From: Desulfobacterales bacterium | Lineage (GTDB): Bacteria > Desulfobacterota > Desulfobacteria > Desulfobacterales > UBA2156 | Direction of reading: 5' to 3' | Assembly (NCBI GenBank): GCA_011049715.1 | Contig: DRHF01000096.1 | Span: 1 to 34,985, forward strand | DNA length: 34,985 bases | Shown: positions 1 through 6,555 of the stretch, in pieces | Layout of the letters: each line of letters opens with the position of its first letter | Numbering within the stretch: the first letter of the stretch is position 1 | Made by a program: the position numbers and the translations under genes | Notes under the pieces: model-generated | Told to the model about the DNA's origin: nothing | The model's input: the letters and a program-made list of their open reading frames with translations, nothing else | The model's database searches: none

Positions 1-28
1 CAAAAAATGTGCATAACGGGCCGCAGAT

Positions 29-83
29 CAGTTTCCTGTGCTCCGACGAGCTATTGTGGGGCCCATTCTCGCACAGGAAACTG
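29..83. repeat. 13-bp perfect inverted repeat, 29-nt loop
   Basis: CAGTTTCCTGTGC at 29-41 is repeated in perfect inverted orientation at 71-83. The arms extend a little further with GCAG (23-26) against CTGC (86-89) across small bulges. The loop of 29 nt is not itself clearly structured. The function is unknown; a mobile-element end, a recombination site or an RNA hairpin are all possible. Confidence 0.75.
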
Positions 84-407
84 GGCTGCTACACCGTGCC
101 ATTTGCACCGTCTGTTAAAAAGGTATTTTGTCTATTTTTATCTTCCATTCCCACAAAGGGAAAACTAAAAGCTTGCGGATAAAAGTAGTAATTTTAGACA
201 CTAATTCATTTGAGAGATCCGGATAGACCCCTAAAAAAAACGACGTTCAGAAGACGAGACTTCGTAAAATCTAAGGGGCGAAACTATAGTCTTTATTTAA
301 CATTGATGAACTCGTAAAAAGTCAAAAAGCGCACAATTTGGCGTAATGCCCTAATGGATAAGTATCGATAATAATTAATAATTCCTGAATCCCTAAATTC
401 TTAAATC

Positions 408-431
408 CATGTAAAAAGGACTTTTTACATG
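408..431. repeat. 24-bp palindrome downstream of nudC
   Basis: CATGTAAAAAG at 408-418 and CTTTTTACATG at 421-431 are perfect inverted copies separated by GA. The element lies 5 bp past the nudC stop codon. It could fold as a 10-bp stem with a GGAC loop and act as a transcription end signal for the minus-strand operon, although no separate T-tract follows. Confidence 0.6.
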
Positions 432-435
432 GGCG

Positions 436-1251
436 TCAATATTGTTTATCGATAAAACCATCGATCAATTGTCTGGCAATGCTGATTTTTGGGGGAACAG
501 GCGGAAGATTGTCTTTTGAAAACCAGGCTGCATCGGCAATCTCCGAACGATCGACCGTAATGTCTCCTTTCGCGTACTCCGCTACAAAACCGACCATCAA
601 AGAATCCGGAAACAGCCAGGATTGGCTTCCGAAATACCGAATATTTTTTACAATGATTCCGACCTCCTCTAAAACTTCTCTTTCAACACATTCTTCCAAT
701 GTCTCACCCGGCTCTACAAAGCCGGCCAGAACACTGTAAAGTGGAATTTTAAATCGCTTATTTCGGGCAAGGAGAATTTGATTCTCTTTGAGGACGGCAA
801 CAATGATGGCCGGCGAAAGCCGAGGATAATTAATCAGCCCGCACCGGGGGCAGATTTTAGCCCGCTCTTCTGATTTATCTCGGGTACGATGGCCACAGCT
901 GCCGCAATACTGGTGGGCCTTACTCCAGGATACCAGATGATTGGCACGACCGGAAATCCAGATCAAATCTTCATCAATAAAGCCAAAAAGCGAACGCAAG
1001 TCTTTAAATTTAAAATCCTTCGCCGCTAGATCGCTTTGATCCAGTTCGGCGGCGTAACAGAGATGCCGGTCATGCGTCCCGAAGTACTGTTTTTTGATAG
1101 GCGAGAGTCTATATTTTTCTAAATCGGATGTTTCGGGAATACGATAGTTATCCCCTTCAATCTTCGTCAGGAGTTTGCCTTTATCAAAGATAAACCACAG
1201 AGTTGATACGTATCGACCGGACGGTAGTTTGAAATCAGGTTCAAATGTCAT
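436..1251 (-). CDS. nudC: NADH pyrophosphatase NudC (Nudix, zinc ribbon)
   Basis: The 271-residue product matches the usual NudC length. A zinc-ribbon with C116/C119 and C134/C137 precedes a canonical Nudix box at about 177-199 (G-x5-E-x7-REVLEEVG). The NudC-specific loop that follows the Nudix box in family members (usually SQPWPFPxS) reads SQSWLFPDS at 209-217, so two of its positions are altered. Family members hydrolyse NAD(H) to NMN(H) and AMP and can remove NAD caps from RNA; they need Mg or Mn. The start codon overlaps the stop of the upstream TPR gene as ATGA, so the two are co-transcribed and probably translationally coupled. The identity is firm; in vivo substrate choice between free NADH and capped RNA cannot be read from the sequence. 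Confidence 0.93.
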   Translation of the reverse strand: MTFEPDFKLPSGRYVSTLWFIFDKGKLLTKIEGDNYRIPETSDLEKYRLSPIKKQYFGTHDRHLCYAAELDQSDLAAKDFKFKDLRSLFGFIDEDLIWISGRANHLVSWSKAHQYCGSCGHRTRDKSEERAKICPRCGLINYPRLSPAIIVAVLKENQILLARNKRFKIPLYSVLAGFVEPGETLEECVEREVLEEVGIIVKNIRYFGSQSWLFPDSLMVGFVAEYAKGDITVDRSEIADAAWFSKDNLPPVPPKISIARQLIDGFIDKQY

Positions 1252-2504
1252 TTCGCTGCCTTTTCCGGATTTTCACCCCTGGCCCTTGTCGCAAATGATC
1301 GAAATCGCCTCTCTTCCTTCTCATTGCCCAAAACAGCATAGATCCGGCTGATCTTTTCATAATAATGTGCTGCGTTATCCGGTATATCCTGGACCAGGGA
1401 CAGATAGAGTTCTAAAATTTCCGTATTATACAGACCGGACTCAATACCAAGATCCGCATACTTTTGCTTGATAAACGGGTCGACGGGTGCATGGCAGCTA
1501 CTGCAATGTTCCATAATCTCCCGATATAAATTACGGGCGTCGGTCTGTTCGGCCAGGGCTTCGTGGGTTTTTGCCAAGATCCGAGCTACGGGTTCGTTCC
1601 AACCGTAGGTTTTTAAAAAATCGCGAAAAAATGCTTTGACCTCCGAATAGCTTCCGGCGTGGAAAAGGGTTTCGCCTCTTAATATTTTGACAGCAACGGA
1701 CTCCGTCAAATCCTCGGGTATGGATGATAGAAGGGCCTCAGCCTCTTCAAAGCGTTTGCTTTCCCAGAAAATTTCACATAAAAGCTGGTATGCGGGTAAA
1801 GCGTCCGGATGGCTTTGAAGAAAAGATTTCAGCAGGCTTTGCGCTTTATGTGGTTTTTCCAGATTCAGATATGCGGTGGCCAACTCCAGTGGGATATAGC
1901 TGTCCGAAGACAGATTTTCTTCCAAAGCGCGGGATAGGTAGTCTGCAGCTATTTTAAAATCACCACGATTTAATGCAAGATAGCCGGCCCTAAAATTTTC
2001 ATCGTAACCCAAATAGGCTTTCTGAACCTCTTCGGGCAGCGTGTCACACAACGATTTAAAATATTCCTCTCCCTCTTCATTGAATACCGGCTCGACCGTT
2101 TCTTCCTCTTCTTCATTGAAAGAAGGCAAATCCGCTTCGATCTTTCTGCCTTGGTGATATTCCATCTCCTTAAGCATTCGCTCAAGTTCTCTTTTCAGCT
2201 CAAAATTTTCAGTAAGCTCGAGGGCCAGTTCAACTGCCGGCCGAGCCTCTTCATGATATCCGCCCTCTATCATCTCTTCTGCATTCTGTTTATGATTATG
2301 CGCCAGCGCTTCCTTGGTTTGACGGATTTTTTCATGAAGCCGTGTTTTCAATTCCAGGTTTGGCGGCGATGCTTTTTCCAGCTTGTCCAAAGCCCTTTCA
2401 TACATCAATTTACCTTTGCCCCAGAGTTCAAACCCGGCAAATTCATCGCCCTTTTGTTCGAGATCTTCGGCTGTTTTACCGGAAAATATTTTTAAAAATG
2501 ACAT
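1248..2504 (-). CDS. TPR-repeat protein with a CxxC motif
   Basis: This 418-residue protein has no signal peptide or membrane segment. Helical repeat pairs typical of tetratricopeptide repeats run through most of its length, for example around 175-200, 205-230, 240-260 and 305-335. An acidic linker at 130-146 separates an N-terminal helical part (1-120) from the rest. A CSSC motif (C334, C337) sits between repeats and could bind metal or be redox-active. TPR proteins are usually scaffolds, so a protein-protein role is likely, but no specific partner can be named. A GGGG stretch 8 nt before the ATG may be the ribosome site. It is the first gene of a two-gene operon with nudC. Confidence 0.8.
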   Translation of the reverse strand: MSFLKIFSGKTAEDLEQKGDEFAGFELWGKGKLMYERALDKLEKASPPNLELKTRLHEKIRQTKEALAHNHKQNAEEMIEGGYHEEARPAVELALELTENFELKRELERMLKEMEYHQGRKIEADLPSFNEEEEETVEPVFNEEGEEYFKSLCDTLPEEVQKAYLGYDENFRAGYLALNRGDFKIAADYLSRALEENLSSDSYIPLELATAYLNLEKPHKAQSLLKSFLQSHPDALPAYQLLCEIFWESKRFEEAEALLSSIPEDLTESVAVKILRGETLFHAGSYSEVKAFFRDFLKTYGWNEPVARILAKTHEALAEQTDARNLYREIMEHCSSCHAPVDPFIKQKYADLGIESGLYNTEILELYLSLVQDIPDNAAHYYEKISRIYAVLGNEKEERRFRSFATRARGENPEKAAK

Positions 2505-2846
2505 GTATTACCCCGCGGTGATAAAATAAAACATATACTAAATCATAATTGGTCCACCGGCTCTGCCGGTGAGAATTAAAAGGGTTCTACCATTTCCTGC
2601 GAAAATAGAAACAACATTAGACAGGATCTACAGGATTTACAAGATTATTTATCCCGGCCGGAAGCCGGGCCAAATAGAGCAGAAGCTTACTCCTCGCCAC
2701 AGGCGATGGCTGTTGGATAACCGTTTGATAAATAAAATAAATCAGGGATCGGATTGCGTCTAGAAAAGCAGTCAGGGATGGCCCTGCCGTACAAGAAGAT
2801 GCAACGGCGGATCCAAAGGCCGTATTCGAAATTCAAGAGATTTATA
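2505..2846. other. Non-coding region with degenerate repeats
   Basis: No supported gene lies here. A 7-bp perfect hairpin sits at 2555-2571. Around 2620-2680 there is low-complexity sequence with repeated ACAGGAT/ACAAGAT words followed by a CCGGCCGGAAGCCGG inverted repeat, which resembles dispersed intergenic repeat debris. The upstream region of the TPR gene (2505-2555) is AT-rich and probably contains its promoter, but I cannot place clear boxes. Confidence 0.5.
2555..2571. repeat. 7-bp hairpin, CACCGGC-TCT-GCCGGTG
   Basis: This is a perfect inverted repeat with a 3-nt loop about 50 bp upstream of the TPR gene start. It has no flanking T-tract and may be a small intergenic palindromic element. 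Confidence 0.6.
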
Positions 2847-3212
2847 ATGAAATCTACCATGGCCAAGAAAAGCAAAACCCCGATTAAAATGGCAACCCCA
2901 GACAGGGATTTAGAATATGAAAAAATCCGAGAGGATTTTTTAAGCGAGGCAGACAAAAAAACCCCAATTGAAGCGGAAAGAGCAGAAGAGAAGGAAAATG
3001 AGTTTGATTTTCCTTGGCAAGAGCCAGGTGTAAGTGAGCGGGTTCTTAAATCATTTAATTTACGCCTTTCGGAGCCCGATTTTCTGAAACTTAAATTTGT
3101 TGCCAGACGATCCCAAGACAAAAGCATGCACGCTTTTTGTGCTCGGGTGGTTATGGAAGAGGTAAAAAGGCAGCTCAAAAAGGAGGAAAAAAATGGGCAA
3201 TACGGAAAATGA
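2847..3212 (+). CDS. Ribbon-helix-helix-like small protein, possible antitoxin
   Basis: The reading frame is open from 2754, but the segment before 2847 looks like random or repeat-derived sequence, so I place the start at ATG 2847; ATG 2859 is an alternative. The product is about 121 residues. A lysine-rich N-terminus is followed by an acidic middle. The C-terminus contains FNLRLSEPDFLKLKFVARR and then a helix ending in VVMEEVKRQLKK. This resembles the strand-helix-helix of CopG/Arc-type DNA-binding antitoxins (inference from pattern). The next gene overlaps by 20 bp and its strong ribosome site lies inside this one, so the pair forms a compact operon. Confidence in a real gene is moderate and in the RHH assignment modest. 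Confidence 0.6.
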   Translation: MKSTMAKKSKTPIKMATPDRDLEYEKIREDFLSEADKKTPIEAERAEEKENEFDFPWQEPGVSERVLKSFNLRLSEPDFLKLKFVARRSQDKSMHAFCARVVMEEVKRQLKKEEKNGQYGK

Positions 3213-3684
3213 TTCAGGGACAGGCTTTCGGTGGTCATTTCTTAAGGCTCCAATTCAATGGGTTATCAAGAAGGCTGGTGAGGACTGGATCAGAGGTATT
3301 ATCAAAGAGGCAGTGGAGGAGGGGAAAGAGGGAATAATTTCGTCTTCCATTACTGTTCAAAGACTCCAAGCTTATGACGAAGTATACGATAATTTCAGTA
3401 AAAGTCTCTCATACGCCATTGGCCGTTATTTTGAACATCGCAAAGAGCCAAACAAATATGATGAAATTCATGTGATGAAAAAGGTTAATGAGATTCGTCA
3501 ATCGATACTCCGTTTCCTTAAAATCTGTGGGCCGAAGCTTCGATCATATTTTCAGGAAGAAGGCACAGACTGGCTCAAAGACCCCGAATCTTTTAATAGG
3601 AAAGCACAAGAGGTTGAAAAGACAGTAGGACAGCTTGTTTCGGAGGATAGACAGTGGGTTGAAAAATCTGGCAGAGAGCTATGA
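3193..3684 (+). CDS. Hypothetical protein paired with the RHH-like gene
   Basis: I do not recognise this 163-residue protein. It starts with ATG 3193 after a strong AAGGAGG site, inside the end of the preceding gene. The composition is charged and helical. An amphipathic stretch at about 18-45 (PIQWVIKKAGEDWIRGIIKEAV) might lie on a membrane or pack in a bundle. No signal peptide or catalytic motif is visible. The tight overlap with an RHH-like partner fits a toxin-antitoxin or small regulatory pair, but nothing in this protein itself shows toxin activity. It ends about 300 bp from the convergent hsdR remnant. Confidence 0.6.
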   Translation: MGNTENDSGTGFRWSFLKAPIQWVIKKAGEDWIRGIIKEAVEEGKEGIISSSITVQRLQAYDEVYDNFSKSLSYAIGRYFEHRKEPNKYDEIHVMKKVNEIRQSILRFLKICGPKLRSYFQEEGTDWLKDPESFNRKAQEVEKTVGQLVSEDRQWVEKSGREL

Positions 3685-3690
3685 ATTTAT

Positions 3691-3997
3691 TTATTTGAAA
3701 AGTATTCTCTTTATGAGAGGCGATCTAAGCAGCTTTTTGTCCTGTTTGGCAACAGGACTCTTGCATTCAATGACCACCTGCCTTATCAATACTCTCTTCT
3801 GTTAAATGGGGATTGATTTCAGCCAATTTTTTCTTGAGCCTGTCGACTAAAACCACTTCCCTCCGAGAGACCCGTTCACAACTGTCCTTCAATTGCGGAT
3901 CAAGCTTATCCCCATGAATATGGTCATATTTGAGCAGTTTAACCTGCTCAATGGCAGGCTGTTCAGAAAGGGTGTCTTCGTTGAATTTTGGTTTCAT
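3691..3997 (-). pseudogene. hsdR: Type I restriction subunit HsdR, gutted remnant
   Basis: The first 73 or so codons encode an HsdR N-terminus (FNEDTLSEQPAIEQVKLLKY, then IHGDKLDPQL and REVVLVDRLKKKLAEINP), which in type I enzymes precedes the nuclease domain. After SIDKA the frame breaks. Reading the next frame gives QVVIECKSP, which matches the nuclease-domain E-x-K motif region that normally lies some 60-100 residues further on. This indicates an internal deletion that fused the two points out of frame. After a few more codons the frame stops at 3691. The rest of the nuclease domain and the whole helicase motor, hundreds of residues in intact HsdR, are absent, so this cannot make a working restriction subunit. 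It sits 30 bp after hsdS, at the end of the operon. Confidence 0.85.
3739..3758. repeat. 8-bp hairpin inside the hsdR remnant
   Basis: GTCCTGTT and AACAGGAC form a perfect stem with a TGGC loop. A T5 run lies on its left side on the plus strand, which is the wrong side for a plus-strand terminator and reads as A-rich after the hairpin on the minus strand. It lies just past the VVIECKSP junction, so it may mark the deletion or insertion that destroyed hsdR. Confidence 0.6.
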
Positions 3998-4027
3998 TTT
4001 ATTTCGGTTACCGGGGTTCTAATGCAA

Positions 4028-4930
4028 TCACACTGTTACACGTAGCTTTCCTGTTAATAATAACAGCATTAGGCCTTTTTTCAATAAGTCTAATTGTTCT
4101 TTATGATTTGATTCTTTTTCGATTCGGCTATCGATTGAAGAGAGAATATCCCCGATTTTTTTCTGTTCATATATTGGCGGAATTGCGGTTCTGATCTTGC
4201 TGAATTCACCCTTGTTAATGATTGGAACCGCTTGAGTGCTGGATAATAACTTAATTTTCTTATGCCCGATACCGTGGGTGAGAAGTCTTTGCATCATGCC
4301 TTTTTTAAGCTCTTTTGTCTTGTCGATAATCTGAGTCGTCTTCTCAATCGCATCGTCTACGGTTGTTAGAATCTCGGCGATTTTTTTTTGTTCGGGAGGT
4401 GAAGGGATAGCGAGAAATAGAGACCTGATGTTTCCTTTTGAAACTTCTTTAAAAGTACTTCCGCTACCAAGGGTTTGCAACTCTCGTTTGAGTGATATCA
4501 TTTTATAGAATATGAACCAATTATATGCCTTTTCACTACAGACCAAACTTGCAAAGCCTTGATTGGTAGCCATAGATTTAGTATTAATCGCACATGCACT
4601 ATTAATCGCACATGCACCTAAAGTAGCTCTTCTTGTCAATAAAATACTCCCTGCAGGCAATAAACGAGCTCCACAGGAGGATAGCCCCTCCGGGGTAATG
4701 CTTTGTTTTGTGATTGAGATCTCTCTTCCACGAAGGCTTGTAATATCTGTTGGAGTGGCAAAAGGAATATGCCCCCCCCAATACTCTTTTCTTTTAGTTG
4801 ATGGTGTGCTACCGCCAATAATGTCGCACACATCACCTAATCTCACCACCTCCCAATCCACCGGGATCTTACCGATAGGCGTCTTCTTATATTTAACCCC
4901 TGTCTTTAGACTGCTTACCTGTCCCACCAT
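4028..4930 (-). CDS. hsdS: Type I specificity subunit HsdS, second recognition domain lost
   Basis: HsdS carries two DNA target-recognition domains and directs the methylase and nuclease to a bipartite site. Here 300 residues are present instead of the usual 400-450. Domain 1 (about 18-180) is intact, starting with TPIGKIPVDWEVVRLGDV and ending at PSPPEQKKIAEIL (176-188), followed by the coiled-coil spacer with KKGMMQRLLTHGIGHKK (209-225). Most of domain 2 is missing: the sequence jumps to its tail, FSKIRTAIPPIYEQKKIGDIL (243-263 region), and a second coiled coil. An 18-bp tandem duplication inserts six residues at ACAINSACAIN. The frame is open, so a protein may be made, perhaps as a half-HsdS that dimerises. 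Its ATG overlaps the stop of the winged-helix gene (TAATG). Confidence 0.88.
   Translation of the reverse strand: MVGQVSSLKTGVKYKKTPIGKIPVDWEVVRLGDVCDIIGGSTPSTKRKEYWGGHIPFATPTDITSLRGREISITKQSITPEGLSSCGARLLPAGSILLTRRATLGACAINSACAINTKSMATNQGFASLVCSEKAYNWFIFYKMISLKRELQTLGSGSTFKEVSKGNIRSLFLAIPSPPEQKKIAEILTTVDDAIEKTTQIIDKTKELKKGMMQRLLTHGIGHKKIKLLSSTQAVPIINKGEFSKIRTAIPPIYEQKKIGDILSSIDSRIEKESNHKEQLDLLKKGLMLLLLTGKLRVTV
4582..4617. repeat. 18-bp perfect tandem duplication inside hsdS
   Basis: TATTAATCGCACATGCAC occurs twice head to tail (4582-4599 and 4600-4617). It is in frame and repeats the residues ACAIN-x in recognition domain 1, just before the conserved TK-x-MATNQGF segment. It looks like a recent slippage event. 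Confidence 0.95.
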
Positions 4931-5973
4931 TACCTTGCCCCAAAGATCTTGATAATGAAGGCTTCAAATGCCTTCTCATATGCTTCCGGTCTCACTTCCC
5001 TTCCGGGAAGAGGCGGAATGTCGAGGCCGCTTCTTGTGAATCCACTGCCGACCAAATCCAGAGAATCTCTCAGTTTCGAGCTTCTCATGTAATCTGTTAT
5101 TCCCTCTTTTTCAATTTCATTTAATGCAACCCAAACTTTGGAAAGTGCAGAGTAAAGAGCGACCCAGTCGATCCAGATGGGTTTCTCGGTTTCCGTGATA
5201 CTCGCCTTGGATAGAAACTCCCACCATCTTTCGTGAGAGATCCAGTATTCGATCTTCCGTTTACCCAATACACGGGTAAGCACAAGACCCGACCTGGAGA
5301 GTTCGATAAGTGCGTCCTGGGTTGCCCGGACTGAGATGCCGATCGCCTTGGCCACCTCAGAAGGGTGACCACCATCATGTGTCAGCAGGTAAACCAGGCA
5401 TTCAGCTCTCGAGCCCAGGCCAAAAAGCGCCCTCAATAAAAAGCGAAGGGTATTGTGAGAAGTAATCGGAACCTGTCGTGTCATCCGGCGGGGTCTCATT
5501 TGAGGACGGTTTAATCCATAAGAGAGAAAGTCCGGGTCCGGTTTGTTGGAGATGGGATGTGCGTTACCACCCTTTTCACAAAAGAGAGGTTGGCCGCCGC
5601 CTGAACCATCAAACTCCTGAGATCGGCAGGACCGGCTCAGATTCTTCCATTTTCTCTCATCGGCCTCCCTCATAAGGAACGCCGCCACCGCGCCCGTTAA
5701 ATTCATAGTTGTTTTATCTTTGTCTCGCAAGATTCCACGCAGCCGCTGTATATCAATCCATGACCCGTTGGCAACAAGCCAATCCATCACTTCATCAAAG
5801 ATCCTTGGTTCATAACGGCCCATTTCCAGGGTGAAGAGAAGCATGGGCTCCGGATCGATAACCCATGGATCTTGAGTCCTGGCCTCACCCAACACCCCTA
5901 AGGCAGACCACTGGCGCCAGAGAAAATTCAGGATGTTTTCAAGAAATAGATCTCTAAAGTCTTTTTGCGACAT
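4930..5973 (-). CDS. Winged-helix protein of a nucleotidyltransferase pair
   Basis: This 347-residue protein has an N-terminal helical region (1-110) and a low-complexity polar middle (115-165). A winged helix-turn-helix follows at about 188-245 (AECLVYLLTHDGG, then HPSEVAKAIGISVRATQDAL and a wing near VLGKRKIEYWIS). The C-terminal helical domain ends in FEAFIIKIFG. HTH proteins encoded next to MNT-fold nucleotidyltransferases often act as the cognate antitoxin or repressor, as AbiEi does for AbiEii; here the HTH is central rather than N-terminal, so this is not a standard AbiEi. It overlaps the nucleotidyltransferase stop by 20 bp and hsdS by 1 bp, so it is translated from the hsd operon. 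DNA-binding is well supported; the partner role is inference. Confidence 0.72.
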   Translation of the reverse strand: MSQKDFRDLFLENILNFLWRQWSALGVLGEARTQDPWVIDPEPMLLFTLEMGRYEPRIFDEVMDWLVANGSWIDIQRLRGILRDKDKTTMNLTGAVAAFLMREADERKWKNLSRSCRSQEFDGSGGGQPLFCEKGGNAHPISNKPDPDFLSYGLNRPQMRPRRMTRQVPITSHNTLRFLLRALFGLGSRAECLVYLLTHDGGHPSEVAKAIGISVRATQDALIELSRSGLVLTRVLGKRKIEYWISHERWWEFLSKASITETEKPIWIDWVALYSALSKVWVALNEIEKEGITDYMRSSKLRDSLDLVGSGFTRSGLDIPPLPGREVRPEAYEKAFEAFIIKIFGAR

Positions 5974-6553
5974 CGCCGTATCCCATATGATTCAATAAAT
6001 TCCTGAGGACTTGTCGATACCCTTCTGATACATCATGGGTCATGCTCCAGCGGGCCGCCTGCTCCAGTTCATCTGGTGCCGGGTTGAGGGCCAAAAGGTC
6101 ATCAAAATGTTTCCCGGCGCCCTGGTCAACTGCTGCATAGAGCTTAAAATGAATCTGATCATATCGACCTATGAAATGAATGGTCAATTTCTGTCCATAC
6201 TGTCTGGTTTTTACCCTTTTTAGAATGCCATCCGGCAGGCCAAGCTCAGTGGCTGAGGCAGGGCCTGCATTGAGCCAGTTTTCGTTCAGGTTGAAATCCC
6301 TTGCCACCTTTTTGGATGCCGAGACCAGTTCTTCGTTCAGGGGATCTGCGCTAATGAATAGGACCGCTCCATCTTTGTTCCATTTGACATAAGCCAGGAC
6401 ATCCACATCCTTGGTAGCCCGTTGAACCAACCCTAAGACATTCAGGGCAGAGCCCCCGCATACCAAGAGCTCAAGTGGTTCACTGGCGATTTCCTCTAAT
6501 TGCTCTCCCAAGGCGCTCAATATGGTCTCCACATCTTTTTGGTCACGAAACAT
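5954..6553 (-). CDS. MNT-fold nucleotidyltransferase (DUF6036/AbiEii-like)
   Basis: The 199-residue product has the minimal nucleotidyltransferase signature GGSALNVLG (33-41) followed by D49-V-D51, the metal-binding DxD of the polymerase-beta-like fold. A later segment, YDQIHFKLYAAVDQ (131-144), matches the region of DUF6036/AbiEii proteins that follows the active site, with a conserved Lys (K137). Family members transfer nucleotides to RNA or protein; several are toxins of type IV-like systems. It starts 2 bp after the hsdM stop and overlaps the winged-helix gene, so it sits inside the restriction-modification operon. The fold assignment is good; toxicity or a defence role is inference. Confidence 0.78.
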   Translation of the reverse strand: MFRDQKDVETILSALGEQLEEIASEPLELLVCGGSALNVLGLVQRATKDVDVLAYVKWNKDGAVLFISADPLNEELVSASKKVARDFNLNENWLNAGPASATELGLPDGILKRVKTRQYGQKLTIHFIGRYDQIHFKLYAAVDQGAGKHFDDLLALNPAPDELEQAARWSMTHDVSEGYRQVLRNLLNHMGYGDVAKRL

Positions 6554-6555
6554 GC

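Larger units (their letters stand above)
1..435. other. Non-coding region with palindromes
   Basis: I see no convincing gene in this stretch. It is AT-rich after about position 120. It holds a 13-bp inverted repeat at 29-83 and a near-perfect 24-bp palindrome at 408-431, both listed separately. The minus-strand nudC gene ends at 436, so the right part is its downstream region. Confidence 0.6.

Noticed and set aside
11-120. Possible integron attC site (GCATAAC followed by a hairpin)
   Set aside because: No matching GTTRRRY core appears at the far side within the usual length, and no integrase or cassette array is seen.
2569-2763. 64-residue open frame
   Set aside because: It starts inside a hairpin, runs through repeat debris and has no ribosome site; its peptide is repetitive.
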